Shown here piece after piece: positions 1 to 12,000 of a stretch of DNA of 64,000 nt. How positions within the stretch are numbered: position 1 is the first letter of the stretch; each line of letters opens with the position of its first letter. Below the pieces are notes generated by a model. The model ran no database searches. It was not told where the DNA came from and worked only from the letters and a program-made list of their open reading frames with translations. The stretch is from Hypericum androsaemum (Eukaryota > Streptophyta > Magnoliopsida > Malpighiales > Hypericaceae): NCBI GenBank assembly GCA_963995505.1, contig OZ023185.1, positions 19,479,691-19,543,690 on the forward strand, written 5' to 3'. The translations under genes were made by a program, and so were the position numbers.

Positions 1-1086
1 ATTTTTTTTAGGGGAACATGTCATTGGATTGATAATGAATGGAATACACAAAAAAGAGTAATTTCATATAGAGTTTTTGATGAAATTAAAATATTAAACA
101 CTACACTAGCACTAATTAAACAAGTAATTAATTTATTATGGGCTCGCCCAAATTTACAAAAAGAATGGAGACAATTTTGTAAATTAAACAACATGAAATC
201 AAAATATTTTTTACAAGATGTTGAACATAGTTGGAATTTGACTTATGAATTATTAAAAAAAAACTCTTCCATTTAAAGATCTTTTATGTAATTTTTTCGC
301 ATCTCATGATCAAACGAATATTATGTTACAACCTCACCATTGGGACCTTATAGGAAAACTAAACAAACTTTTAGAATATTTTAATGATGCTACACACATT
401 TTATCAGGCGTGTATTATCCTACATCTCATTTATTATTTTTGAAATGTTATAATATATTGGCAGCAATATCTAATGCTTATGAAGATTTTGCATTATCAA
501 TATGTGTTTCAGAAATCACTAACAAATGGTTAAAGTATTTGAAGGACATTTCCCGACTTAATTTAATTGCTACTATTTTTATGCCGAATATTAAAATTGA
601 AGGTTTACAAAGTGTACTACAAGCTTATAACGAGAATTTGAGTAATTTTTTTGGAAGTAAGTGTTAATATATAAATGAATGTTCTTTCAATTATAAACAA
701 TGTAAAAAAGATATTTTAGATTTAATGAGTGAATATAGTAATAGGACTAGTGCTTCTACATCTAATGATCCAATTCTCTCTCCCTCACAAGGTACTAAAT
801 TTAGTTTTGCGGAAAAATTATTAATGAAAAAATAAAAAAGGTCACTAGGTATAAGTTTAACCAACTCGAAATTTGATTTATATCTTAACACACAATTTGA
901 TCTTAAATTTTTCAAACCTTCTAGTTTTTTTTATTGGAATGGTAGAAGAACCATATAGATTAATTTCCAGTTATGTCAGTTAATGCAAAATTTGTGCTTG
1001 CTAGTCCGGTTTCAACTGTTGCTGTAGAACAAACATTTAGTCCAGGAGGTAACATTTTGGACGAACACCTCAGTGGTGCCAACTAA
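1..1086 (+). pseudogene. hAT-family transposase remnant, 5' end outside window
   Basis: Conceptual translation gives scattered hAT transposase pieces with many stops and frame changes. Near base 20 there is a CHWIDNEWNTQKR stretch like the RNase-H-like core of plant hAT (Ac/Tam3, DAYSLEEPER-like) transposases. The open stretch 323-667 contains HILSGVYYPTSHL, typical of the region before the C-terminal domain. Bases about 974-1086 encode SPVSTVAVEQTFSPGGNILD, close to the hAT C-terminal dimerisation motif (SxxSTVAxExxFSxGGRxLD). Stops after base 275 and around 665-960 make a functional protein impossible. No terminal inverted repeat is visible here, and the left end lies outside the window. 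The family is seen with good confidence; exact limits are not known. Confidence 0.8.
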
Positions 1087-1640
1087 GAGACCCATTGATT
1101 CCTTTTGAGCTAAGGATACATAGGTAATTTAATTTGCTACATTAAGTGCAAACCCAAAATTTAATTTTTTCCCCCAAAAATGCTAAACACTAAACCTTAC
1201 TTTTGAAATTTAAAAAATCAAACTTTTTGAATTTTCTTTAAAAAATTTGAAATTTTTTCAAAAACATTATGAAAATTTTCAAAAATTTCAAAAAATTTAG
1301 TAGTTTTTGATTTTTTTTAGATATTAAACTTAAAGAAATAATTTAAATTCGATTCAAATTTGAAGAATCATAATTTGTTTTTGATTCGTCTTTGGACTAA
1401 TTGAATATGGTTTAAGATTTTGATGAATTCAAATTTGAATTCGAACTAATTCGATTCGAATTTGACCCAATTCGAACCGTAGTCAAGTCTAGCTCCACTA
1501 TCTATATGGGGAACCATAACTAATGGAACATAGAATTTTGATGAAAGCTATATTGTAAACATGGATTATTATTATCATTATTAGCTAAAAGATATCGATT
1601 CTGAGTTTTTGGGAATGTAACGTTTGCGCATTAAAAAATT

Positions 1641-2610
1641 AGGTAAATTATCCCTAGGTCCATGAGTTTTGGTGATATTACCCTTGTATTGCCGAATAGA
1701 TTAAAACGTCCCTACAGTTTGGTAAAATTATGTTACGGGGTTCTTAAAGCCGGTATCAAATTTTTTCTTTGGTGAAAAGCCACCTGAAATCAGGGATGAC
1801 AATGGGCAAGATCCATAGGACCTAGATTCTTACCATTTTTTTGAAAGGTGGACCCAGATCTTTACCTTTGTCCTCTTTAAAAATAAAAATTCGGGCAAGA
1901 TCCCAGTCTTAAAAAATGGGGTAGGATCAGGAGATCAGCGGGTCCTTGTTATTAAAAAGTTATTTTATTTTTAAAAATTCAAACTATCTTCATATTGTTC
2001 TCAGATAGGAAGGGGACACTAAAAAATGTGAACGTAATTAATTCATTCGTTAAAATAAATCAATATAAATAAACCAAACAAGTAAATATGAAGGAAAAAA
2101 AATATGAATTTGGTGTTATATTTACTAATTAATATAATATATATTATTTAAAAAAATACAGGTAGGATCAGGATCCTATAGTTGCAAATCCATGCCCTTA
2201 TCCTTTTAAAATATAAGAATCCGGGCAGGATCCGTGTCTAGACTCGGTCAAAGTCAACGCGTCTTGGACCCTTCGAGTCTAGATCCGGACAACTAATGTG
2301 GAGGATGAGAGTGATGATATCAGCTTTAGTGTGTCATCAAACTTCCAAAGTAGTGTAACTTTCAAAAAAAACTTCCAAAATAGTGAGTTACTAACATATA
2401 GTATTGAGTCACCGACAACAATGTGTTGCATAATGAGATAGATAGTGATGAGAAAAAAAAAACTTGATCGAGGAAAACTCCGATGTTGACTTCAGGGATC
2501 CCAAATTATAATTTTAACAAACTGCGGTGACATTTTAATCTATCTTGAAAATATAGGGACCCCAATGATGAATTCACCAAATTCCAAAGACCTAACGATA
2601 AATTACCCTA
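1641..2610. mobile_element. Non-autonomous TIR element (MULE-like?)
   Basis: Bases 1641-1750 and 2490-2610 are imperfect inverted repeats. The left arm reads GGTAAATTATCCCTAGGTCC with a later AGATTAAAACGTCCCTACAG. The right arm read on the minus strand gives GGTAATTTATCGTTAGGTC and then AGATTAAAATGTCACCGCAG. Flanks are both A-rich (about AAAAATT), so a target duplication is plausible but not provable. No coding sequence lies between the arms; the middle contains a second repeat starting near 1790. Confidence 0.5.
1790..2290. repeat. hAT-like MITE relic, family of the 18.1 and 32.7 kb copies
   Basis: It opens with CAGGGATGACAATGGGCA, like the TAGGGATGGCA end of the 32752-33896 element. Near its other end it carries GTCAAAGTCAAC next to TAGACTCG, shared with the end of the 18.1-18.8 kb copy. 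The expected closing TGCCATCCCTA is not present, so the right end is eroded or lost. It sits inside the 1641-2610 inverted-repeat element. Confidence 0.35.
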
Positions 2611-2689
2611 AAAATTCCGTGCACCTGCCCCCATTCGAATTTTATCCCTTACCAGACAATTAATCTTAAAATATTAAATTTGTCAGTTC

Positions 2690-2709
2690 ATATATATATA
2701 TATATATAT
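2690..2709. repeat. (TA)n microsatellite
   Basis: An uninterrupted TA dinucleotide run of about ten units. Similar short TA runs occur near 32930-32950 and 47200-47219. Confidence 0.85.
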
Positions 2710-2813
2710 TGATATACAGTAACCTCCAAACAAGTCCTGATCACGTTCCTTACGTGGCACTTTTTTCTATCTTACGCTCTCTGCTATCATAACGTTGACC
2801 CTTTAAAAATAAA

Positions 2814-2820
2814 TATAAAA
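2814..2820 (+). promoter_or_regulatory. Candidate TATA box of the NADKc-type gene
   Basis: TATAAAA followed by GGCC lies 256 bases upstream of the ATG at 3076. A CT/GA-rich leader (CTCTCTCTCTC around 3040) follows, as in many plant 5' UTRs. Placement is by motif only. Confidence 0.45.
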
Positions 2821-3075
2821 GGCCTCCCCTCTTGCTCCATTATATATCACCCATTCCTATCTGCAAGATCCACATATGTACAGATAATTGTAAGGAAAGT
2901 TAGTTTTTGTTGTAAGATATCTAAATTTTATTATGAAAACATTGAAAGTTACTGATAAAGTAGACATATAGAATATAATCCAACAAGTTTGTCCAATTCT
3001 TCTTCCCCGTAAATTAAACCACTTGCAGAAAATACTCCTCTCTCTCTCTCCATCTCCCAATAATTTTGAACAAAG

Positions 3076-6000
3076 ATGATCAAAACCCGTAAGTATTTTC
3101 TCTTCCTCTTCCCTACATCACTTGCCCTTAATTAGTGTTTTTTTTTCTTCAATCTCTCTCCTCTTTCTTTTTTTTCTTCTCAGTTTGCCATCCTTCCGGT
3201 GACGGCCACTACAAAACCGTCACCACGCACATCCTCGCCGCCTCCTTGGTGGGTGTCGTCGCGGCGGCGGCGGTGCACCACCGTCGCCGCCGGCGGAAGC
3301 ACAAGCCATGCAGAAGCGACCAAAGCCTCATCCCGCACCTAGACCGGACAGAATCCGGTCGGCTCGGGAACCTTGAGAGGTTCTCCCACTATGTCGGTAA
3401 TAACTAGTAACACTTTCGTATTCGGATATTCTGTGTGTTAGACTGATCAATATCTAAGTTAATTATAACCTCGAAAAAATTTTCAACAAAGTATTTAATG
3501 TTCAATTACTCGAAATTGAAATTTTTTTGGTTAATCTAAACAACCCCAAGACCCGTTAATCTAAATGTTTGTCGGTTATGCCTCTTAATTGTTTGTTGCA
3601 GCTAGGCAAATGGGGTTTGAAGATTATAAAGAGTGCCCGAATCTTTGCAAGCTGGCTTACGATTACCTGAAGAAGACGAAAGGGAGTGAGGATAATATAT
3701 ACGAGTTCTTCGCGAGCGAAGTTGATAAGGCGGAGTCGCTCTCTGTGAAGCTAATTGAAGAGCTGGAGAGATGCATCCTCACCTATTTCGCTTTCCACTG
3801 GAACCAAGCTCCTATTATTGTCTCCCAGGTAGGCAATTAATTAGTTAATTAATTCTAATTAACTTGTATTTAACGATGATCTTCCGGTCAACTAATCCTT
3901 TTATCCTTAATTTTTTTTATAACTTGGGTTTGGTCGTATGCTATTTTGTTCTCGTTAGGTTTTGAATTCTGAATCTGAAAAGAAACCGAAGCTCAAGGAC
4001 GCAATAATGGCCGCCACAAGGTAATCTCATTGACCATGTTTAATATTATAAATAAAATTTTAAAACAGAATCAATTTACATTTCTGACCTCGCGACGTGG
4101 GCGCCATCCACCCCAATTTGCAATGATGATACGGTGACATAAAACAATCGCACTAGTTTAAAGATGAAAGGATAGTCCACTGAATTGGAATAATAATATT
4201 CTATCGGGGTCTTTTTTAAAAATTTTGGAATCGGTCCGATTAGTCTTGAACAAGCTGTTAAAAAGGCTACTCACTCTCTCATTCGGTGCGCGGGAGGAAG
4301 GGGGAATATTAATTTGCTGTCAATATCAAGAAACTATATTCTTGTATGTGGATTTGTCACACGGTGCAATTTAATAATCTCTAATATTTAAAATTGAAGG
4401 TTTCAACGCGTAATTAACAAGTAATTATGTGTTAAAGTCGGACAATTAATAAATTAATTCGTTAATAATAAATTACTTACTTGTTGAAGCAAGAAGTCCA
4501 CAGGTTCGGGTCCACAATGTCTTCGTGCTAGTCGAATTACGATCACGTTTTAACGGATTCGTAATTGATTTTCACGAGATTTCCTCTATAGAAAATCTGA
4601 TCAAAATTCAGGAACTAATCCAGAATTTTTTCTTTCTTATTGAGTGGTTATGGGCAAACTTACAGATTGGTTCACCCGGATTTTCCTTTTTATAGGGAAA
4701 TCCGGTCCATCTGAATGCGCCACTGGGTCCCATGTCCGCCACGTGGCACTTCGGGCCGCATGTCCGCCACGTGGCAAAGCTATCCCCTGGCGCCACCTTT
4801 GGCGGCAACTTCGTCAGCGCCACATCACGCTGACGTGGTGCCTACGTGGCATTGGACCGGTCAACGCGGGTTGACCGGCCCATCCAACACAACTTATGGG
4901 CCTGATGGGCCTGGGCCCAATCAGGCACAATAATAATTGCCTGATGGGCCCAAGGTCCAACATCTCCCACCCAATTATTATTGACCTTGATCAACAGTTA
5001 TCAGATTTCTTTAAAGGATTTCGTGCGACCAGCACACGTCGAGTATGTTAAGCCAAATTCAAGAGCACGGACACTCAGGCTACTTGAATAGTAGCATCTC
5101 GACAACCTTCTTGTATAATGTATGCTATTACTCCAGGACTCATGTCACATTCCATTGTTCACATCAGCGATTTCAAACAATTATATTCGGGTTCACTATT
5201 GTACTTTTCAATACAATTGGTGCACCTGAACCACGAAACTCAGAATGTGATGAACAGAGTTCCTTCTCCCTTAACTATATTCTTTTCATAATGATACAGC
5301 CTGCTTTTCTGGTCAGCCCTGCCAGGTCGAATCGCTATGCCATAACCTTTTCATGAACTTTTCAAGCTAGCAGCACTGGATAATACTTCCAGAATACGTT
5401 TAGGATCTTAAGGGTAGGTTTCGGGAATTACAGTTCTCGAAAATTGGTCTCACACCAGGGATTGTTAAATGACTCAACATTTTCATCCCATCCAGTGGTC
5501 GAATAGTACACATGATACTGATCACGTGTTACGGTGTACATTCTTTTTTTTAAGGAACAGATGTCATTTAAAACCATACTAGAGTATCAGCCTTAGCTTA
5601 ACTCTAGGCTAATAGGACAGACAGTATGATAAGCTCCACTTATATCTTATCATATGGATTGTAGAAAATTCAAATGCAGCAACTTATTCCTGCATCCCAT
5701 AAGAAAACTTGCTCTTGAGCAAGACGGCATTCCGTCATAGGACATGCACTTATGAATGTTCAATAACTGTCTCATCTCATCTAGGAATCAACTTCTTGAC
5801 TCATACTGAGGTAAACACCCGTGTGAGTGAGCTACTTCTCTGTCCGACATGTTTGATAAATAACTCATATTGCCAAATAAAACTCCTTTATTCCAACTAC
5901 TTGGATTACAAATGAAACCGTCGTAAACCTAGTGACTTAACATGTTTCTCGAATACTTCTCGAGGTAATGCTTTAGTCATTGGATCTGCGACCATATCTC

Positions 6001-9000
6001 GTGTAGATATGTGTTTCATACACAGTTCTTTATATTTTATTAAATTTCTAACAAAGTGAAATTTAATATTTATATGCTTAGCCTTGCTATGGAATCTAGG
6101 ATCCTTAGCATATGCTATAGCTGTCTGGTTGTCACAGAATAGACTCACGGGCTTCGTCGAGTTGATCAGGGAGAGATGGCTTAAGAATCTCTTCAACCAT
6201 ATCGCTTCTTGTGCAGCATGAGCTGAAGCTACATATTCCGCTTCCATTGTTGACAGGGATACACATGTTTGCTTCTTACTGCTCCATGAGATAGCACCCC
6301 CGTTCAACAAGAAAACGAATCCAGATGTAAACTTTTTCTTATCCACATCGCCTCCCCAATCAGCATCAGTATAGTCACTCAATATCAGGTCACGGCCTTG
6401 ATAGCACAAGGAGTATTCTGCAGTAGTGTTCAAATATTTCAAAATCCCTTTGACAGCCTTCCAGTGAGCACTGCCTGAATCAGACTGATATCTGCTTGCT
6501 ATCCCAACAGCATAGCAAATATCAGGTCTAGTACACAATATTGCGTACATCAGGCATCCAACTGCATTGGCATAAAGAATCTTCTCCATGTCCTCAGGTT
6601 GTTTAGCTGTTTTTGGGCACATGTTCTTACCCAAATTATGACCTTTAACCAATGGGACATACTTTGGGTTACTGTGATCACAATTGAAACGTTCTACTAC
6701 TTTGCGAATACATGTCTCTTGTGAAAGAGACACTATTCTTTTCAAACGATTCCTCGAAATCTTAACTCCGAGTATGTAATCCGCTTCACCATGTCTTTCA
6801 TTTCAAAGTTGGAAGATAACCAATCTTTGATTTCGACAAGAAATTCTATGTCATTTTCAGCCAAAAGTATGTCATCAATATACAAAGTGATGATAACAAA
6901 CTTCTTTCCTGATCGCTTAACATACACACAGTGATCTTCGTCTATCATTATAAAATTATGCTGCATGATCGTATTATGAAAGCGAATATACCACTGTCTA
7001 GACGACTGCTTAAGGCCATAAATTGATCTATTCAATTTGTAAACTTTGTGTTTGCAGCCTTTTTGAATGTAGCCCTCAGGCTGAATCATGTAGATTTCTT
7101 CATCCAATTCTCCATGGAGAAAAGCAGTCTTTACATCCATTTGATGTAATTCTAGATTCATGTTAGCAACCATAGCTAAAATGACCCTAATTGACGTAAA
7201 TCTAACAACAGGTGCAAAAGTCTCCTTGTAGTCTATCCCAGCCTGTTGTTTAAACCCTTGGACAACCAAACACGCTTTGTATCTTTCGATACTGCCATCT
7301 GCATTTCGCTTGATTTTGAGAATCCACTTATTCCCAATTGCCCTACGCCCCTTAGGTAGGTCAATCAGATCCCAAACCTAGTTTTTGATCATAGAAGACA
7401 TTTCTTCTTCCATTGCATTCATCCATTCATTTCGTTTTGGAGATGACAAAATTCCAGATACATTCTTTGGTTCATCTTCATCTTGCAGGATGGCCAGAAG
7501 AATTTCACTTGGACCACCAAATTTCTTTAGTGATACCAAGAACGCATTAGCCTCGCCTTCAATATCAAATCGTCGGCGTGGTATGCTAGTTCTGCTAGAC
7601 CTACGGTATTCCCAGTTTTGATAAACATCTCTCATATATTCATCATATCCAGGAATCGCACTCCCACTGGGTGGAAATACCGTACTTCCACTGGAATAAG
7701 GAATTACCTCCCTTTCAGGACTCAGATCACGACCTTCCGGATCATTTTTAGTTGGAAAATCTCTATCTCCCTCCTCAATTCTCCCACTCGGAAGAAGTGA
7801 TCCAGATGACTCTGGTTCATTTGTCTCATAAAAGGTAAGGTCATCACTAACCTTTCCCAACTTTGGAAATTCATTTTCAAAAAATGTGACATCGCGTGAT
7901 TCAAATTCTGTTATATGTCCATTGTCCAGTTCACCCACGAACACGTACCCTTTCGATACCTCTGGGTATCTTATAAAGATACTTTTTCTACATCTCTGTC
8001 CTAGTTTACCGAAAGCACTTGAGGTAGAATGGACATAGGACGCACACCCCCATGGCTTAAAATAGGATAAATTGGGCTTCCGATCTGTCCATATTTCGTA
8101 AGGAGTGGCTGTAACAGAATTAGAGGGAACACGGTTTAGAACGTATGCGGCAGTCAGGAGCGCATCTCCATAGAAATGATATAGGCAAACTTGCCTCTGC
8201 CATCATCGATCTAACCATATCAAGAAGGGTTCTATTCCTTCTTTCAGCAACTCCATTTTGCTGGGGTGTATAAGGAATGGACAACTGATGTTCAATCCCT
8301 TTTTCAATGCATAGAGCTTTGAACTCATCAGAAAGATACTCACGGCCACGATCAGTTCGTAAGGCCTTTATCTTTCTGTCTTTCTGATTCTCAACAAAAC
8401 TCATGTATGTCATGAAGCAGTTTAAGGCTTCAGACTTGTGAGAAATCAGGTATATGAGACCATATCTAGTATAGTCGTCAATGAAGGTGATGAAGTAATA
8501 TGCTCCATGCCTTGCCCTCACGTTCATTGGACCACATATGTCAGAATGGACTAATTGTAGTGGAAATTTGGCTCTAGCCCCAGTACCGAAAGATTTCCTA
8601 GTATTTTTTCCTTCTAGACAGGATACGCATCTGGGTAATATAGATTTCTCTATATTTCCCAACAGTCCTGCCTTTGCTAGATGGTTTAAACGATCCTGAC
8701 CGATGTGGCCAAGTCTAGAATGCCATAGTTTAATATTATCCTCTGATGAGTTTGAACTAGTGACAAAGGAAAAGCTTTCACAAGGATCAATATCCAGAAT
8801 CAAAAAAATTTTCGATATATTTCCAAGGCCAAAATATGTATCATCCAAAAATAATCTAACGGTGTCGTCCTCAAACGACAACCGAAAACCTAAAGATATT
8901 AAGGCCGAAACTGAGATCAGGTTCCTTCGAATGTCTGGAGCAAACAACACGTCGTGTAAAAGAAGGGCACGACCACCACGAAGGTGTAATCTACAAGTGT

Positions 9001-12000
9001 CCAGGCCTTTCACATCCACGCACGAGTTGTTACCAACAAAAATGGTTTTTGCTCCAGCCGGCAACCGCTTGTATTCAACGAACGAACAACGGTCTCTAGC
9101 TATATGGTCTGTCACTCCTGAATCAATCACCCACATAGAATGTGACTCAGTTAGAAGGGTATAAGAGGATACATACAACTTACTCACACTTGAGTTTAGA
9201 TGTACCTGCTTGGGCATCTTGCAATCTTTTACAAAATGTCCCTTCTATTGACAGTTAAAACATTTCACTTTTGAAATGTTAAACCGCTTGTTCTTTTTAG
9301 CCTTGGAGCCATCCAATTTGGTTCCATGGTTTTCAGCCTTTGGAGTTTGTTTACACTTACCCTTCTCTTTACCTTTCTTCTTTTTCCCACCACTCCCAGT
9401 CGAACAAATCGAATGGGCTTCAGGGTGGGATTTCATAGCTAGGAGGTGATCTTCCTCCAGCTCAAGGTGTCTGGCAACATCATCAAATGTTACCAAATGA
9501 TCGAAATGGGTAAGATTCATCTTCATCTATTCCCAACTTGGTGCTAGAGAACGGATGACAACTTGAATCTGCTGCTCGTTGCTAAGTATGTGACTAGCCT
9601 CTGCTAGTTCACTGATCATATTGGACATCACTCTCAAGTGTTTCCTCATGGGAACCTCCAGACGCTTTTTAAAGGTGTCAAACCTTATGGTCAAAGTACG
9701 CAGCTTTGACACTGAAAGCTTTCCAAATTTTTGTTTGAGAGCATCCCATAACTCTTTCGCGTTATCATGCACGCGAAATTGTCGGGTGATATCATCCATC
9801 ATCGAACTTAGCAAAATTAATCGAGCAGTAGTGTTCTTTCTTTTCCAAATAACATAAGCTACTTTGTCTCGCTTATGTTGAGCAGTTGTGCCTTCTTCAG
9901 GCTCATCCATTATCACATGTATGTGCTCCAGAACCTCTTGTTCCTCAAGCACATATTAGATTTTCATGCTCCAATTCTCATAGTTTTCACCGTTGAGTTT
10001 TAACTCACGGTTTAACTCAGCTATGATGGATCTAGAAGCGACTGACATCTTTATAGGGATTTTTAATATGAGAGCATATTAGAAATTTGATTTGGCAATA
10101 TGATATAATTTACTATTCATTCATAACTTTTAACGATATGAAGTTCTTGATTAATCTCAAAATCGAAGTGGGTCGCGGGCATACTTCTCCTCACCATTCA
10201 AGTATTAATCTTAAACTTCAACCGTTTAAAGTTCATCGATAGTAAACTCAAGTGGAAGCAATTAAACAAACATCTTTATTTAATTACATGTTTGACACAT
10301 GCATTTGTACACTCTGAGTGTGCTCGCACATGCACAAAAACTCAGACAAGGTCTCAACCTATTGTACAAAAGTCCCCCAAATACAACATATGTACATGGG
10401 GACAGTTAAACATAACATGTAATCACACAGGGATCGGATGTCCAGGCAATGCGGTAGGAGAATCTAGATACATATCTGGATCCGGGTCCGAGGACGATCC
10501 TGTGGGGACCGGGTGCGAGGACGATCCAGTGGAAAGTTCCAAGTTCACCGCCGAAATTGGGATTGATTCCATAATCCAGATGATCAGGAGCGGAGAAAAA
10601 CTATAATAGTATTCCTTAGCGAAGTAGCGGTTCAAGATCAAACCGCTTCGCAGTTCCAGAACGGGAGAAGGTATCATTTCTCTGCGAAGACCCCTCTCCT
10701 CGAGATAGTGGATCAAACCATAGAGGGCATCTCTATGGGTATTGAACTCAGGCTCCGAGAAGACACACATGTCTTCACTGATTTTCAGCGTGACCAAGAG
10801 GTCTTGAAACATGGAGGGCCAGTCCTCTCCATGATCATACCTTCCGGCCCAGATGCAGTCTTGCATCTCCCGGTGAATAGCCTTTAGGCACACGCAGCGG
10901 TAAACGGTACTTCAGAACCTTTTGTCGAAGTTCCGTTGCACAGAAGTTCAGATACCTTTCTCCAGTAGCCATCAAATCTTGCAACAATTGCAATTCAATT
11001 TCTGGTTAATTCTCATATTCTCCCAAAATAGGATTGAAAAACTCATTTTTCAATCTTTTGATGATCATACTATGGACCAATTCATGTGATTTTAGTAATA
11101 TTTAACATATCTCGGAACTCGTTCCAAAATATTTTCTTTTTAAATTTATTAAAAATATCGTTATAATTTTAATAAACCTAATTGACAAAAATTTATCAAA
11201 TTTTTTATCAATTTATTAGATTTTAATTGAATAAAAACTGATTTTATCCAATTAAAAGAGGAAAATCCTAATAATTTAAGTCCAATTTTGACTTAAGTCA
11301 AAATTGACCATAAATCGGGTTGGGTCGAACCAAGAAATCAGGCCAATCCGTCCGATTTTTTAATTTTCTTGACCCAGGTATAAATAATTTTGGGAAAAAT
11401 CGTGAAATTACAATTTTGCTCCTCGCATATTTTCCCCTTCCACTTTCTCTCTCTTCTCCTGCGCGACGCCGAAGGCGTCTGATTCTCCACCCACGACCGC
11501 CGCGCAACGACGGCAAACCAACGGCCGAGACCGATCGCAATCGACTCGCCGTGGTGTCGCGAGCACGTCCGTATCAGCTTCGCGGGCTGTCGTGCGGCCG
11601 TTCTCCGTCGCGGTCGTCTTCTCCGTTCCGTGCCTCTCCGCCGTCGTCGGCTTCTATCTCGCGATTCTGGTGACGTTGATCCACAAACGTGGTATCGGAA
11701 CGTCGAGGGGAAGCCGGAGAATCGACTATCGTCGATCTACGGCGTCGAAATCGTCAGATTTCTGACGAAATCGACGGAATTCGATTTGGGGGAAAATCAC
11801 CCCCAAATCGCCCGATTAGGGTTCTGTTGATTTGGGGATTTTTGGGCAAATTTTTAATTAATTCCCAAGTTTTTCGAAAATTACACCGAAGTCCATGACA
11901 CGCAGGTGCCACATAAGCGGTCAAATTTCTGATTGGTACCTTAAGGTTTTGCGCGTGCGCGAATTTGCCCGCGCAGTTAGGCAAAATTTAATTTAGTCCC

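Noticed and set aside
7385..9857. Plus-strand ORFs over the intronic Copia
   Set aside because: Antisense shadows of pol and gag.
11298..11984. Short overlapping ORFs in the GC-rich leader block of the Copia
   Set aside because: Open in several frames only because of CG-rich composition; no motif or consistent frame.
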